Assembly: GCA_900752345.1 (NCBI GenBank)
Contig: CAADVA010000217.1
Coordinates: 1-9,394 of the forward strand
Reading direction: 5' to 3'
Origin: an uncultured Collinsella sp.
GTDB lineage: Bacteria > Actinomycetota > Coriobacteriia > Coriobacteriales > Coriobacteriaceae
DNA length: 9,394 nt
Below the pieces are notes generated by a model that ran no database searches, had not been told where the DNA came from, and saw nothing but the letters and a program-made list of their open reading frames with translations. Shown here piece after piece: positions 1 through 5,860 of the stretch; positions within the stretch are counted from its first letter, which is position 1; each line of letters begins with the position of its first letter. A program made the translations under genes and the position numbers.

Positions 1-1
1 C

Positions 2-24
2 CGGCACTTGGGGACGTTCCTTTT
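2..24 (+). repeat. REP-like repeat unit, IS-proximal half (copy A)
   Basis: These 23 bases, containing CACTTGGGGACGTTCC, are identical to 7367-7389. The unit ends at the IS, and its continuation resumes at 1583 on the other side. This pattern marks it as the insertion site. Confidence 0.7.
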
Positions 25-25
25 A

Positions 26-40
26 ATATGAGCAGGACAT
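26..40 (+). repeat. Left subterminal inverted repeat of the IS
   Basis: ATATGAGCAGGACAT is the exact reverse complement of 1564-1578. It begins one or two bases inside the inferred boundary with the REP-like flank. Confidence 0.75.
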
Positions 41-343
41 TGTCAAGAGGCAAAATCGGGCCTGGCCCCAACGATATGGGGTCAGGCCCTCTCCCTATAT
101 CAACCCGTCCGCGGCGACCTCGGCGTGTCTTACCGACGCTCGTCTTTGCAGTTTAATATCCGCCCGTGGCGATCTCTCGCTGGGCAATCCGTTGCTACGG
201 CTGAGGCTTCTTCGTCGAACCGACAGTCTGTGCACGCGTGTGGCGCCCTGGGCGCTCGCAGAAAAGGGACCTGAGGTTCGCCTCAACGGCTTCGGATCCA
301 ACCGCTTCCGGGGTGATCGGCTTATGTGCGGGGGAGCCTCCCC
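41..343 (-). ncRNA. Candidate bridge/seek RNA region in the IS end after the transposase
   Basis: About 300 bp lie between the transposase stop and the left inverted repeat, with no credible gene. In IS1111-type elements the guide RNA is encoded on this side of the transposase, so this is the favoured location. Visible foldbacks are GGGGGA/TCCCCC at 330-344 (overlapping the stop codon), TGAGG-TTCG-CCTCA at 272-285, and a 13-bp stem at 58-89. Transcript ends and target- or donor-binding loops cannot be fixed from one copy. The alternative is the structured end before the gene (1457-1563), as in IS110-group elements such as IS621. Confidence 0.35.
58..89 (-). terminator. Strong hairpin near the IS end, possible terminator
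   Basis: Bases 58-70 pair with 77-89 over 13 positions (GGGCCTG..CCCCA with TGGGG..CAGGCCC, one G-T pair) around a 6-base loop. Read on the minus strand, the direction of transposase transcription, it is followed by GATTTTG, a short T-rich run. It could end the transposase or guide-RNA transcript, or be part of the guide RNA itself. The missing long T-tract lowers confidence. Confidence 0.4.
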
Positions 344-1456
344 CTACGCCTCCTCGGCCATGAGGCCGATCGCCCACACCCAGCAGGCGAGCTCGCGCGC
401 CGTGGCGACGTTCGCCTTGTTGTTGTGGACCCCGCGCGCGAGCAGGGCCCCGCGCCTCTCGACCAGCCTCCGCACGCCCTTGGCGGCATGCCTGCGGGCG
501 CCCGGGTCCGGGGCCTGGCCCCTGGCGGGCTCCTTCGGCCGCGCGGAGCACGTCAGGTAGTGCCACGCGGCCTCGACCAGCGCCTTCCTCAGGTGCTTGT
601 TGCCCGCCTTGGTGATCGCGCCCCTGCGGTCGCTCTCCCCGCTGGAGTGCTCGGAGGGCGTCAGGCCGACCCATGCGGCGAACGACCGGGCATTCCTGAA
701 CCTCGAGAACTCGCCGGCCTCGAACACGAGGTCGGCGGCCGTCGCGGTGTCGACGCCCTTGAGGCAGCGCAGGGAGTCGACCCTCTTCCTCCACCTGGGC
801 TTGCGGGTCTCGGCCTCGACGAGCCCCTCGAGCCGCGCCTTGTCCTCCGCCGCCCGCCTGACCGCGTCGACGTAGTAGGCGAGCGCCTCGTTGTCGGCCC
901 CCTCCGCGAACCTTATCGACTCGATCCAGGACCAGTGCGCCCGGGTCCAGTTGCCCTTCCTGCGGCCGGTGGGCGTCCTCTCGTCGAAGGCGAGCCCGTG
1001 CCTGAGCAGGAACTTGGAGAGCCGCTGCTTCGAGCGCGAGAGGTCGTCCCTCGCGTCCTCGAGCGCCCTGGTCAGGTCGCGGGCGGCCTCGCACTCGTCG
1101 TCGGGGACCCACACCTCGACCACGTTGCCGACCGACAGCATGCGGGCGAGGAACTCGGCGTCGTTGCGGTCGTTCTTCCTGCGCCTGTCCGCGCTGGGCT
1201 TGATCATCTTCGAGACGGCGCCGACCACGCAGTCGACCCCCAGGCCGGAGAGCCTCTTCTGCAGGTCGAACCCCGTGACCCCGGACTCGTACACGCACCT
1301 GGCCTTTGGGTCCACGGACCGCACCCACTCCGCGACTGCCCCGGCGTCGTAGCCGAAGGTCGCGCAGCGCACCTCCCCGGTCATGACGTCGAGGGAGACT
1401 GCCTTTATCGAGCGGGCGTGGACGTCGAGTCCGACGAAGGTGGTAGTATCGAGCAT
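344..1456 (-). CDS. IS110-family transposase (DEDD/serine bridge recombinase type)
   Basis: Intact 370-residue protein with IS110 two-part architecture. The N-terminal RuvC-like DEDD domain has D11 in GLDVH, E57 in YESG, and D96 and D99 in KNDRNDAEF. A helical, charged middle region runs from about 120 to 225. The C-terminal Transposase_20-type domain has the CLKGVDTATA segment (about 231-240) and the LTPSEHSSGES motif followed by GAITKAGNKHLR (about 265-290). The serine beside glycine, S271 or S272, is the likely catalytic serine. In this family the enzyme moves the IS through a double-stranded circular intermediate, guided in characterised members by an element-encoded bridge (seek) RNA. 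I chose the ATG at 1456 because GGAAGGGG lies just upstream. An in-frame ATG at 1471 would add five residues but has no ribosome binding site. That binding site lies inside a long foldback (1457-1554). The length is normal for the family, and no frameshift or missing catalytic residue is seen. Confidence 0.93.
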   Translation of the reverse strand: MLDTTTFVGLDVHARSIKAVSLDVMTGEVRCATFGYDAGAVAEWVRSVDPKARCVYESGVTGFDLQKRLSGLGVDCVVGAVSKMIKPSADRRRKNDRNDAEFLARMLSVGNVVEVWVPDDECEAARDLTRALEDARDDLSRSKQRLSKFLLRHGLAFDERTPTGRRKGNWTRAHWSWIESIRFAEGADNEALAYYVDAVRRAAEDKARLEGLVEAETRKPRWRKRVDSLRCLKGVDTATAADLVFEAGEFSRFRNARSFAAWVGLTPSEHSSGESDRRGAITKAGNKHLRKALVEAAWHYLTCSARPKEPARGQAPDPGARRHAAKGVRRLVERRGALLARGVHNNKANVATARELACWVWAIGLMAEEA

Positions 1457-1554
1457 GGGAGCCCCTTCCATGAATGCGGCGTGGCCGCCGCGGCTGAATT
1501 AGACACTCACCATTGTCGGCCTAATCCGCGGTCTTTCATGCAGCAGGGGCTCTC
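1457..1554 (-). promoter_or_regulatory. Long foldback covering the transposase ribosome binding site
   Basis: Nested complementary segments converge on the translation start. GGGAGCCCCT (1457-1466) pairs with AGGGGCTCTC (1545-1554), CATGAA (1469-1474) with TTCATG (1535-1540), CCGCGG (1488-1493) with CCGCGG (1526-1531), and ATTAG (1498-1502) with CTAAT (1521-1525). GACA/TGTC closes the tip. The outer stem includes the GGAAGGGG ribosome binding site. A transcript entering from outside the IS would fold and hide it, a known protection strategy in other insertion sequences. It may instead be part of a guide RNA. Confidence 0.5.
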
Positions 1555-1563
1555 AATGTTTTT

Positions 1564-1578
1564 ATGTCCTGCTCATAT
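1564..1578 (-). repeat. Right subterminal inverted repeat of the IS
   Basis: ATGTCCTGCTCATAT is the exact reverse complement of 26-40. It ends about five bases before the inferred junction with TCTGCCGG of the flanking repeat. Confidence 0.75.
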
Positions 1579-1582
1579 CGTC

Positions 1583-1606
1583 TCTGCCGGTACCTTGGGA
1601 CACTCC
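1583..1606 (+). repeat. REP-like repeat unit, far half (copy B, diverged)
   Basis: TCTGCCGG at 1583-1590 matches 7389-7396. The following CCTTGGGACACTCC is a diverged relative of the GGGAC core in the other units. Over 1588-1606 I count 14 of 19 matches to the left-hand unit, so this half is less certain than copy A. Confidence 0.45.
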
Positions 1607-1623
1607 CAACGACTACCCGCAAA

Positions 1624-1720
1624 ATGAGCGTGGATAATCTCCCGGTTTTGGTCTATGTACGGCCTCAAAGTGGGAGATTATCCACGCTCGTTAGATAAGC
1701 GTCCAAAAATCCACGCTCGT
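1624..1720 (+). repeat. 97-bp TIR element, copy 1
   Basis: Same length as, and about 86 of 97 positions identical to, 3105-3201. It starts ATGAGCGTGGAT and ends ATCCACGCTCGT, giving 12-bp terminal inverted repeats (one mismatch in this copy). A third copy of the motif lies at 1680-1691. A perfect 18-bp stem, GAGCGTGGATAATCTCCC (1626-1643) with 1672-1689, encloses a 28-base loop. Differences between the copies sit mainly in that loop, so the stems look constrained. Similarity stops at both element ends. It begins 25 bp past the fic stop codon and has no T-tract, so it is not a textbook terminator. No matching transposase is in the window. Confidence 0.85.
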
Positions 1721-1744
1721 TTTAATTTGGCTGGGCTGCGGTGC

Positions 1745-2917
1745 CTACCTAATCGGCTCAGCGTCTTCCCTGAGAATCGAAAGATACTCTTCATACCCGT
1801 ACTGTCGGTATCTCTGTCTTGACTCGTCGAGCGGACGGAGGATACCCAATTCTTCAAATGATTTGACGAGCGAGCTCGCGGTACTCCTACCGATATCGAG
1901 TCGGGCAGCGATAAATGCGGTGTCGAGGATGGGATGCTCTTCAAGAAGGCTCAGCAGCCTTTGTCCGTTTGCGACAGTCCTTCCGAGATTTTCGGTAATG
2001 GCTGCCGTCGAACGGTTATGGAGATCAACAAGACTCTTTAAAGACCCTACCGAGTCCTTCGCGCTCTCAAGAAGACTGGCGCAGAAAAACTCTATCCATT
2101 CCTCGTAAGTTCCTCGTTCCCTTACGGATGTGAGTTGTCGGTAGTACTCGCTTCGATTTTTCTTGAACTGGAACGATGGATAGAACAAGCAAGAATGAAG
2201 AACGCCATCATTGATGAGCATAAGTGTAATGAGAAGCCTGCCCAGGCGACCGTTTCCGTCTAGGAATGGATGGGCAGTTTCAAATTGGTAATGGACGAGC
2301 GCCGCCCGCACGATCGGATCCATTTCGACTTGAGGCTCATTGATAAATCGTTCGAGGTCCTGGAGCGTGTTGCTCAAATCTTCAATGTTTGGGGGGACGA
2401 ACGATGCAGTTGCAATGGTGCAGCCTGAGGGGCCGATCCAGTTTTGTGAGGAGCGCAGCTCGCCTGGATTCTTCTCCGTTCCGCGCACTCCGTCCAGCAG
2501 GACCGCATGAACCTGCCTGAGAAGTCTCGTACACAAGGGCATCTTTTTGAGCAGTTCTACGCCGCGGTCGACAGCACGGACATAATTCACGACATCTGCG
2601 ACATCTTTATGATGGAGTTGGGTTTGCGATGGACTAAGTAGGTCGTCAAACGTGCACTGGGTTCCCTCAATTTGCGAAGAAAGGAGTGCTTCTTTGCGCA
2701 CATACATTGTCAGATACATGTCGGCGTTGGGAACAAAGTAGAGCATGCCTTCAAGCTCTCCAAGCTTTCGTGAGCATGTGGAAAGCGTGCGATAGGTTTC
2801 CTCAGTGAGGTTTAGCTGCCTCAATGATTGCAAGGGCGTTGGCAAAAACGAATAGTAAGCCAATTTCCCCGATAGATTATTGCGGAGCGTTCCCTGGCCG
2901 TTCTCCTCGATTTGCAT
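1745..2917 (-). CDS. Fic-family protein (probable AMP transferase) with C-terminal winged helix
   Basis: A 390-residue Fic-domain protein; residue numbers here count from the preferred start. An N-terminal Fic_N-type region (about 1-100) carries SSQIEG near 80-85, matching the (S/T)xxxE(G/N) inhibitory motif in front of the core (class II arrangement). The catalytic motif HPFLDGNGRLGR is at about 216-227, with H216 and the DGNGR loop intact. The last ~65 residues (from about 327) form a winged helix with GRSTASSLVKSFEELGIL and a RYRQYGYEEYLSIL wing/tail. Fic enzymes usually move AMP from ATP onto Ser, Thr or Tyr of a target protein. The target here is unknown. ATG 2917 has GGAGGG 5-6 bases upstream; the longer in-frame ATG at 2929 has no such site. 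GC is lower than in neighbours (about 48% in a sampled line), and the gene sits between two direct 97-bp repeats, suggesting acquisition. It could be a solitary self-inhibited Fic regulator or a defence/toxin module. No antitoxin gene is adjacent. Confidence 0.9.
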   Translation of the reverse strand: MQIEENGQGTLRNNLSGKLAYYSFLPTPLQSLRQLNLTEETYRTLSTCSRKLGELEGMLYFVPNADMYLTMYVRKEALLSSQIEGTQCTFDDLLSPSQTQLHHKDVADVVNYVRAVDRGVELLKKMPLCTRLLRQVHAVLLDGVRGTEKNPGELRSSQNWIGPSGCTIATASFVPPNIEDLSNTLQDLERFINEPQVEMDPIVRAALVHYQFETAHPFLDGNGRLGRLLITLMLINDGVLHSCLFYPSFQFKKNRSEYYRQLTSVRERGTYEEWIEFFCASLLESAKDSVGSLKSLVDLHNRSTAAITENLGRTVANGQRLLSLLEEHPILDTAFIAARLDIGRSTASSLVKSFEELGILRPLDESRQRYRQYGYEEYLSILREDAEPIR

Positions 2918-2943
2918 CGCGCCCTCCATATCTTTAGTGCCGG

Positions 2944-2987
2944 AAACTCGTTATTAGGCTAATCATATCAATTCTAATAACGAGTTT
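2944..2987 (-). promoter_or_regulatory. Proximal operator-like dyad in front of fic
   Basis: A perfect 14-bp inverted repeat, AAACTCGTTATTAG (2944-2957) and its complement (2974-2987), separated by 16 bp. A TATGAT hexamer on the minus strand (2962-2967) sits in the spacer and could be the fic -10 box; no good -35 is visible. The position fits an autoregulatory operator, plausibly bound by the Fic protein's own winged helix. That link is inference. Confidence 0.6.
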
Positions 2988-2999
2988 ATGGCGAAAATA

Positions 3000-3047
3000 G
3001 TTATTAGATTCGATTTGAATGATCTAATGACGAGAAGTCGTTATTGC
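3000..3047 (-). promoter_or_regulatory. Distal operator-like dyad plus an extra half-site
   Basis: GTTATTAGAT (3000-3009) and ATCTAATGAC (3022-3031) form a 9-of-10 inverted repeat. The core octamers GTTATTAG and CTAATGAC are again exactly 16 bp apart, as in the proximal dyad, and the arrangement starts exactly 50 bp further from fic. A fifth half-site, GTTATTGC, is at 3040-3047. Confidence 0.5.
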
Positions 3048-3104
3048 TTTGGTGCAAGGTGGTCGAGTGGTCCCTCGGGCGCAGAGGAAAACGGATCATT
3101 CAAC

Positions 3105-3201
3105 ACGAGCGTGGATAATCTCCCGTTTTTGGCCCCCGTGTAGGCTCAAAGTGGGAGATTATCCACGCTCGTTAGATAGGCGTCCAAAAATCCACGCTCG
3201 T
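3105..3201 (+). repeat. 97-bp TIR element, copy 2
   Basis: Direct copy of 1624-1720. Terminal ACGAGCGTGGAT (3105-3116) and ATCCACGCTCGT (3190-3201) are perfect inverted repeats, and a second ATCCACGCTCGT lies at 3161-3172. The stem is a perfect 20 bp (3105-3124 with 3153-3172). The element ends two bases before the rpiR stop codon region, so like copy 1 it directly follows a minus-strand gene. No target-site duplication is visible. Confidence 0.85.
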
Positions 3202-3203
3202 CG

Positions 3204-4058
3204 CTACTTGAGCCCGGGCAGGCGGGTGTAGGGGAATGAGCGCTCTAGGAATTCGGAGCAGCGGTCGTAATCTTTGGCGAAGTAGCTGCTGTAGAGCGAA
3301 TCGAGCACGTATTGCACGGCGATGTGGCTGGCGAACTGTGTGATGCGATGCGTCATGCTCTCGTGGTCACTCACCGTAAGGTAGGCGGCAAAGCCGGGGT
3401 GAATGCGAGCGCAATAAGGCGTGCCGATGACGATGACCGGGACATGCCGACTGCTGAGGATCGGCAAGATGTCCTTGAGGTTGGGGGCAAGGCCGCTGTA
3501 GGAGATGACGATTGCCGCATGGTCGGGACCCGAGGCGAGCGCCGTTCGCACCTGGGCCTCGACACCGTTGTGGCACGTTGCGCTTTTACCGGCGGAGAGC
3601 AGGCGATCGCGGAACATTCCCGCTGGATAGAGGTTGTGCGAGCCCGTGTAGATGTCGACCTGTCGGGCGTTCGCGATGAGCTTGGCGGCGTGGTCAAGCT
3701 GCGTGGGGTCGAGCAGCTCCTGCGTTTCGGCCAGCGTAGTCTGGTAGAGCCCCTCCATGCGCTCCATAACCTGCGCAGGGGTGGACGCGGCGTCGAAGGG
3801 AAAGTTGATATCCACGTCACGTCGGTTGCCCGATTCGGTTGCCAGGCGGATGAGCTCGACCTTGAGGTCCTTGAAGCCCTCGAGGCCGAGCTTTTTGCAA
3901 AACCGGTGCACGCTCGCAACAGAAACGTTGGTGCGCGCGGCAAATTCCTTGATGGAGAGCCCGCGGACGTCTTCGCCCATGGCAAGGGCCGAGATGCCGA
4001 GCTGTTGCTCGGTGGGGGTGAGGCCCTGCGCCTCGGTGATCTTGCGTTTGATATCCAT
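3204..4058 (-). CDS. MurR/RpiR-family transcriptional regulator
   Basis: A 284-residue protein with the standard two-domain plan. An N-terminal HTH_6 region (about 1-75) includes LSIKEFAARTNVSVASVHRFCKKLGLEGFKDLK, the classic RpiR helix-turn-helix. A SIS sugar-phosphate-binding domain (about 110-240) has VDIYTGSHN, AAIVISYSG and VPVIVIG strands and loops. Family members bind phosphosugars through the SIS domain and control sugar-use genes. I chose ATG 4058 because GGGAG lies five bases upstream; the in-frame ATG at 4088 has no such site and lies in the palindrome at 4083-4111. It is divergent from the 6-phospho-beta-glucosidase gene with about 200 bp between, so it probably controls that gene and itself. 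The true ligand cannot be read from sequence; a 6-phospho-glucoside or glucose/glucosamine phosphate is a reasonable guess. Confidence 0.92.
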   Translation of the reverse strand: MDIKRKITEAQGLTPTEQQLGISALAMGEDVRGLSIKEFAARTNVSVASVHRFCKKLGLEGFKDLKVELIRLATESGNRRDVDINFPFDAASTPAQVMERMEGLYQTTLAETQELLDPTQLDHAAKLIANARQVDIYTGSHNLYPAGMFRDRLLSAGKSATCHNGVEAQVRTALASGPDHAAIVISYSGLAPNLKDILPILSSRHVPVIVIGTPYCARIHPGFAAYLTVSDHESMTHRITQFASHIAVQYVLDSLYSSYFAKDYDRCSEFLERSFPYTRLPGLK

Positions 4059-4082
4059 GCGAACTCCCACACTCGCCAAACC

Positions 4083-4111
4083 TGCCAAAAAGGGACAGGT
4101 TTATTTTGGCA
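4083..4111 (+). repeat. REP-like palindrome or operator in the divergent intergenic region
   Basis: TGCCAAAA (4083-4090) and TTTTGGCA (4104-4111) are perfect 8-bp arms around a 13-bp centre that begins AGGGACAGG. The GGGAC-then-T-rich centre resembles the REP-like units elsewhere in the window. It lies between two divergent promoters, so an operator role for the RpiR protein is also possible. Confidence 0.5.
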
Positions 4112-4260
4112 CGTTTCGGTCGGTATCAGGAAGTGTCAGGGACGGGGCGGCGGCGGTCCGTGGGCGCGAAAAGAAGTGTCGGGTTTGGTACGCCCGCTTC
4201 TGCCCGTCCCGCGCGTGGGCGATACTCGGCTTATCGATCCGCGATGCAAAGGAGATGCTC
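4112..4260 (+). other. Leader and promoter region of the 6-phospho-beta-glucosidase gene
   Basis: No gene is seen. It contains AAGTGTCAGGGACGG (4131-4145), another GGGAC-containing stretch that may belong to the repeat family, and a nearby AAGTGTCGGG. A weak possible promoter is TTCTGC, 17 bp, then GATACT just before 4227; it matches consensus poorly and I do not rely on it. Confidence 0.3.
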
Positions 4261-5709
4261 ATGGCAAACATCAAGTTCCCCGAGGGTTTCTATTGGGGTG
4301 GCGCCACCGCTGCCAACCAGTTTGAGGGCGCTTGGAACGTGGACGGCCGCGGTGCTTCTGTCGACGATCATTTCTTGGGTGGTGGCTACAAGGAGCCGCG
4401 TCAGATTACGATCGACATCGACCCCAACCGCTTCTACCCCAATCATGACGGTATCGATTTCTACCATCACTACGAGGAGGACATCGCGCTGTTCGCCGAG
4501 ATGGGCTTTACCATGTTCCGCATGTCCATCTCCTGGAGCCGTATCTTTCCCAACGGCGACGACGCTGAGCCCAACGAGGCCGGCCTCGCCTTCTACGACC
4601 GCGTCTTCGACTGCCTGCGTGCCCACAATATCGAGCCGCTCGTGACCCTCTCGCACTACGAGATGCCCTATCACCTGGTCGAGAAATACAACGGCTGGGC
4701 GAGCCGCGAGCTCATCGGTTTCTTTGAGAAGTACTGCCAGACCGTCTTCGACCGCTATCAGGACAAGGTTAAGTTCTGGCTCACCTTCAACGAGATCAAC
4801 TGCGGTACTCAGGATATGGGCAACCTCTTTGAGACCAGCATGATTCAGGGCTTTGAGGGTCCGGCGTCGGCGGTCCACACCACGCCGCAGGCTCGTATGC
4901 AGGCGCTGCATCACCAGTTTGTCGCCAGTGGCCGCGTCGTGCGCTATGCCCACGAGCATTACCCGCAGTTTAAGATGGGCAACATGGACTGCTTCATCCT
5001 TTCCTATGCCGCCACGTGCGATCCGGCCGACGTGTTCGCCACGCAGCAGGAGATGAATACCATGAACTGGTACTGCTCCGACGTGCAGGTGCGCGGCAAG
5101 TACCCGTTCTATGCCAAGCGCTTCTGGGCCGAGAACGATGTTGAGCTCGTGATGGGGGACGGCGACCTGCAGGATATCGCCGACGGCAAGGTCGATTTCT
5201 ACACCTTTAGCTACTACATGTCCGGCACCGTGGGCACCCACAAGGACCACGAGATGACCGAGGGCAACATGACCTTTGGCGGCAAGAATCCCTATCTGGA
5301 GTCCACCGACTGGGGCTGGCAGATCGATCCGCTGGGCCTGCGTATCGCCCTCAACGAGATTTACGCCCGCTACGAGATTCCGCTGATGGTGGTCGAGAAC
5401 GGCATGGGCGCCTACGACGAGATCGAGGAGGACGGCTCCATCCACGACCCGTATCGCATCGCCTACTTGCAGAGCCACATCAAGGCCATGGGCGAGGCCA
5501 TTGCCGACGGTGTTGACCTGATTGCCTACACCTGGTGGGGTCCCATCGATTTGGTTTCCGCCGGCACGGGCGAGATGCGCAAGCGCTACGGCTTCATCCA
5601 CGTCGATAAGTACGACGACGGCACCGGTACTTACGAGCGCCGCCGCAAGGACAGCTTCTTCGCATACCAGAGGATCATCAAGTCCAACGGCACCGAGGGC
5701 TTGGATTAA
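4261..5709 (+). CDS. Glycoside hydrolase family 1, 6-phospho-beta-glucosidase
   Basis: A 482-residue cytoplasmic GH1 (beta/alpha)8-barrel enzyme with no signal peptide. FYWGGATAANQFEG (10-23) is the family's N-terminal signature. The acid/base is E178 in TFNEIN and the nucleophile E379 in VVENGMGA. W425 and W426 line the sugar site. S433, K441 and Y443 in LVSAGTGEMRKRYGFIHVD form the phosphate-binding set that separates 6-phospho-glycosidases from plain beta-glucosidases. It should split 6-phospho-beta-glucosides (for example cellobiose-, salicin- or arbutin-6-phosphate) delivered by a PTS into glucose-6-phosphate and an aglycone or glucose. AGGAG precedes ATG 4261 at good spacing; the open frame continues far upstream, but that part overlaps the opposite-strand rpiR and is not coding. 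It is divergent from the RpiR-type regulator, the likely controller. The precise substrate, and whether it best matches the BglA-, BglB- or AscB-like group, is not resolved. Confidence 0.95.
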   Translation: MANIKFPEGFYWGGATAANQFEGAWNVDGRGASVDDHFLGGGYKEPRQITIDIDPNRFYPNHDGIDFYHHYEEDIALFAEMGFTMFRMSISWSRIFPNGDDAEPNEAGLAFYDRVFDCLRAHNIEPLVTLSHYEMPYHLVEKYNGWASRELIGFFEKYCQTVFDRYQDKVKFWLTFNEINCGTQDMGNLFETSMIQGFEGPASAVHTTPQARMQALHHQFVASGRVVRYAHEHYPQFKMGNMDCFILSYAATCDPADVFATQQEMNTMNWYCSDVQVRGKYPFYAKRFWAENDVELVMGDGDLQDIADGKVDFYTFSYYMSGTVGTHKDHEMTEGNMTFGGKNPYLESTDWGWQIDPLGLRIALNEIYARYEIPLMVVENGMGAYDEIEEDGSIHDPYRIAYLQSHIKAMGEAIADGVDLIAYTWWGPIDLVSAGTGEMRKRYGFIHVDKYDDGTGTYERRRKDSFFAYQRIIKSNGTEGLD

Positions 5710-5782
5710 TCGACAATATGAGTGCCACTGGGGAAAAGGTTTTGGGAAGGGCTTGGAAGGGCTTGCAATTCGAGCCCTCACC

Positions 5783-5811
5783 TTAGCAATTTGATCATTT
5801 GGCACTATAAT
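5783..5811 (+). promoter_or_regulatory. Promoter of the EIIA gene
   Basis: A perfect TATAAT at 5806-5811 is preceded at 17 bp by TTAGCA (5783-5788), four of six matches to TTGACA. It starts about 50 bp before the EIIA start codon, so the gene probably has its own sigma-70-type transcript, separate from the upstream hydrolase. Confidence 0.65.
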
Positions 5812-5860
5812 CACCATAGGCATGCGCATAACGTTGCGCTTAATCAAGAGGAGAAAACGT

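Larger units (their letters stand above)
25..1583 (-). mobile_element. IS110-family (IS1111-like) insertion sequence, apparently complete
   Basis: One transposase gene is flanked by non-coding ends of about 320 bp (after the gene) and 125 bp (before it). A perfect 15-bp inverted repeat, ATATGAGCAGGACAT at 26-40 and its complement at 1564-1578, lies just inside both ends. Subterminal inverted repeats are typical of the IS1111 subgroup of IS110. The ends were placed by comparison with the repeat at 7367-7396. Bases 2-24 match 7367-7389 exactly, and TCTGCCGG at 1583-1590 matches the continuation at 7389-7396, so the element appears to split one REP-like unit with little or no target duplication. 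By eye the element's GC (about 70%) is higher than that of neighbouring genes. The exact ends are uncertain by a few bases. The transposase shows no frameshift, so the copy may be active. Confidence 0.75.

Noticed and set aside
195..1328. Minus-strand 377-codon frame overlapping the transposase
   Set aside because: It is very rich in Arg, Gly and Ala and has no domain; it is an alternative frame of the IS110 transposase gene.
326..1627. Plus-strand 433-codon frame across the IS
   Set aside because: Antisense to an intact transposase, with the composition of a shadow frame and no motif.
1624..3201. CRISPR array
   Set aside because: Only two 97-bp copies separated by a gene, with internal palindromes; there is no regular short repeat-spacer pattern and no cas gene.
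3105..3201. Copy 2 of the 97-bp element as a simple rho-independent terminator
   Set aside because: The stem is strong and lies after a stop codon, but no T-tract follows it on either strand, and it recurs as a defined unit with sharp ends.
3049..3231. Small plus-strand gene of 60 codons
   Set aside because: It runs through the 97-bp repeat and into the antisense of rpiR, with no ribosome binding site or recognisable product.
3757..4260. N-terminal extension of the GH1 reading frame
   Set aside because: The frame stays open upstream, but the extension is antisense to rpiR. The GH1 fold begins at ATG 4261, which has an AGGAG site.
5758..5778. Terminator after the GH1 gene (AGGGCT/AGCCCT)
   Set aside because: Only a 6-bp stem with a 9-base loop and no T-run; a nearby tandem GGAAGGGCTT explains part of the signal.
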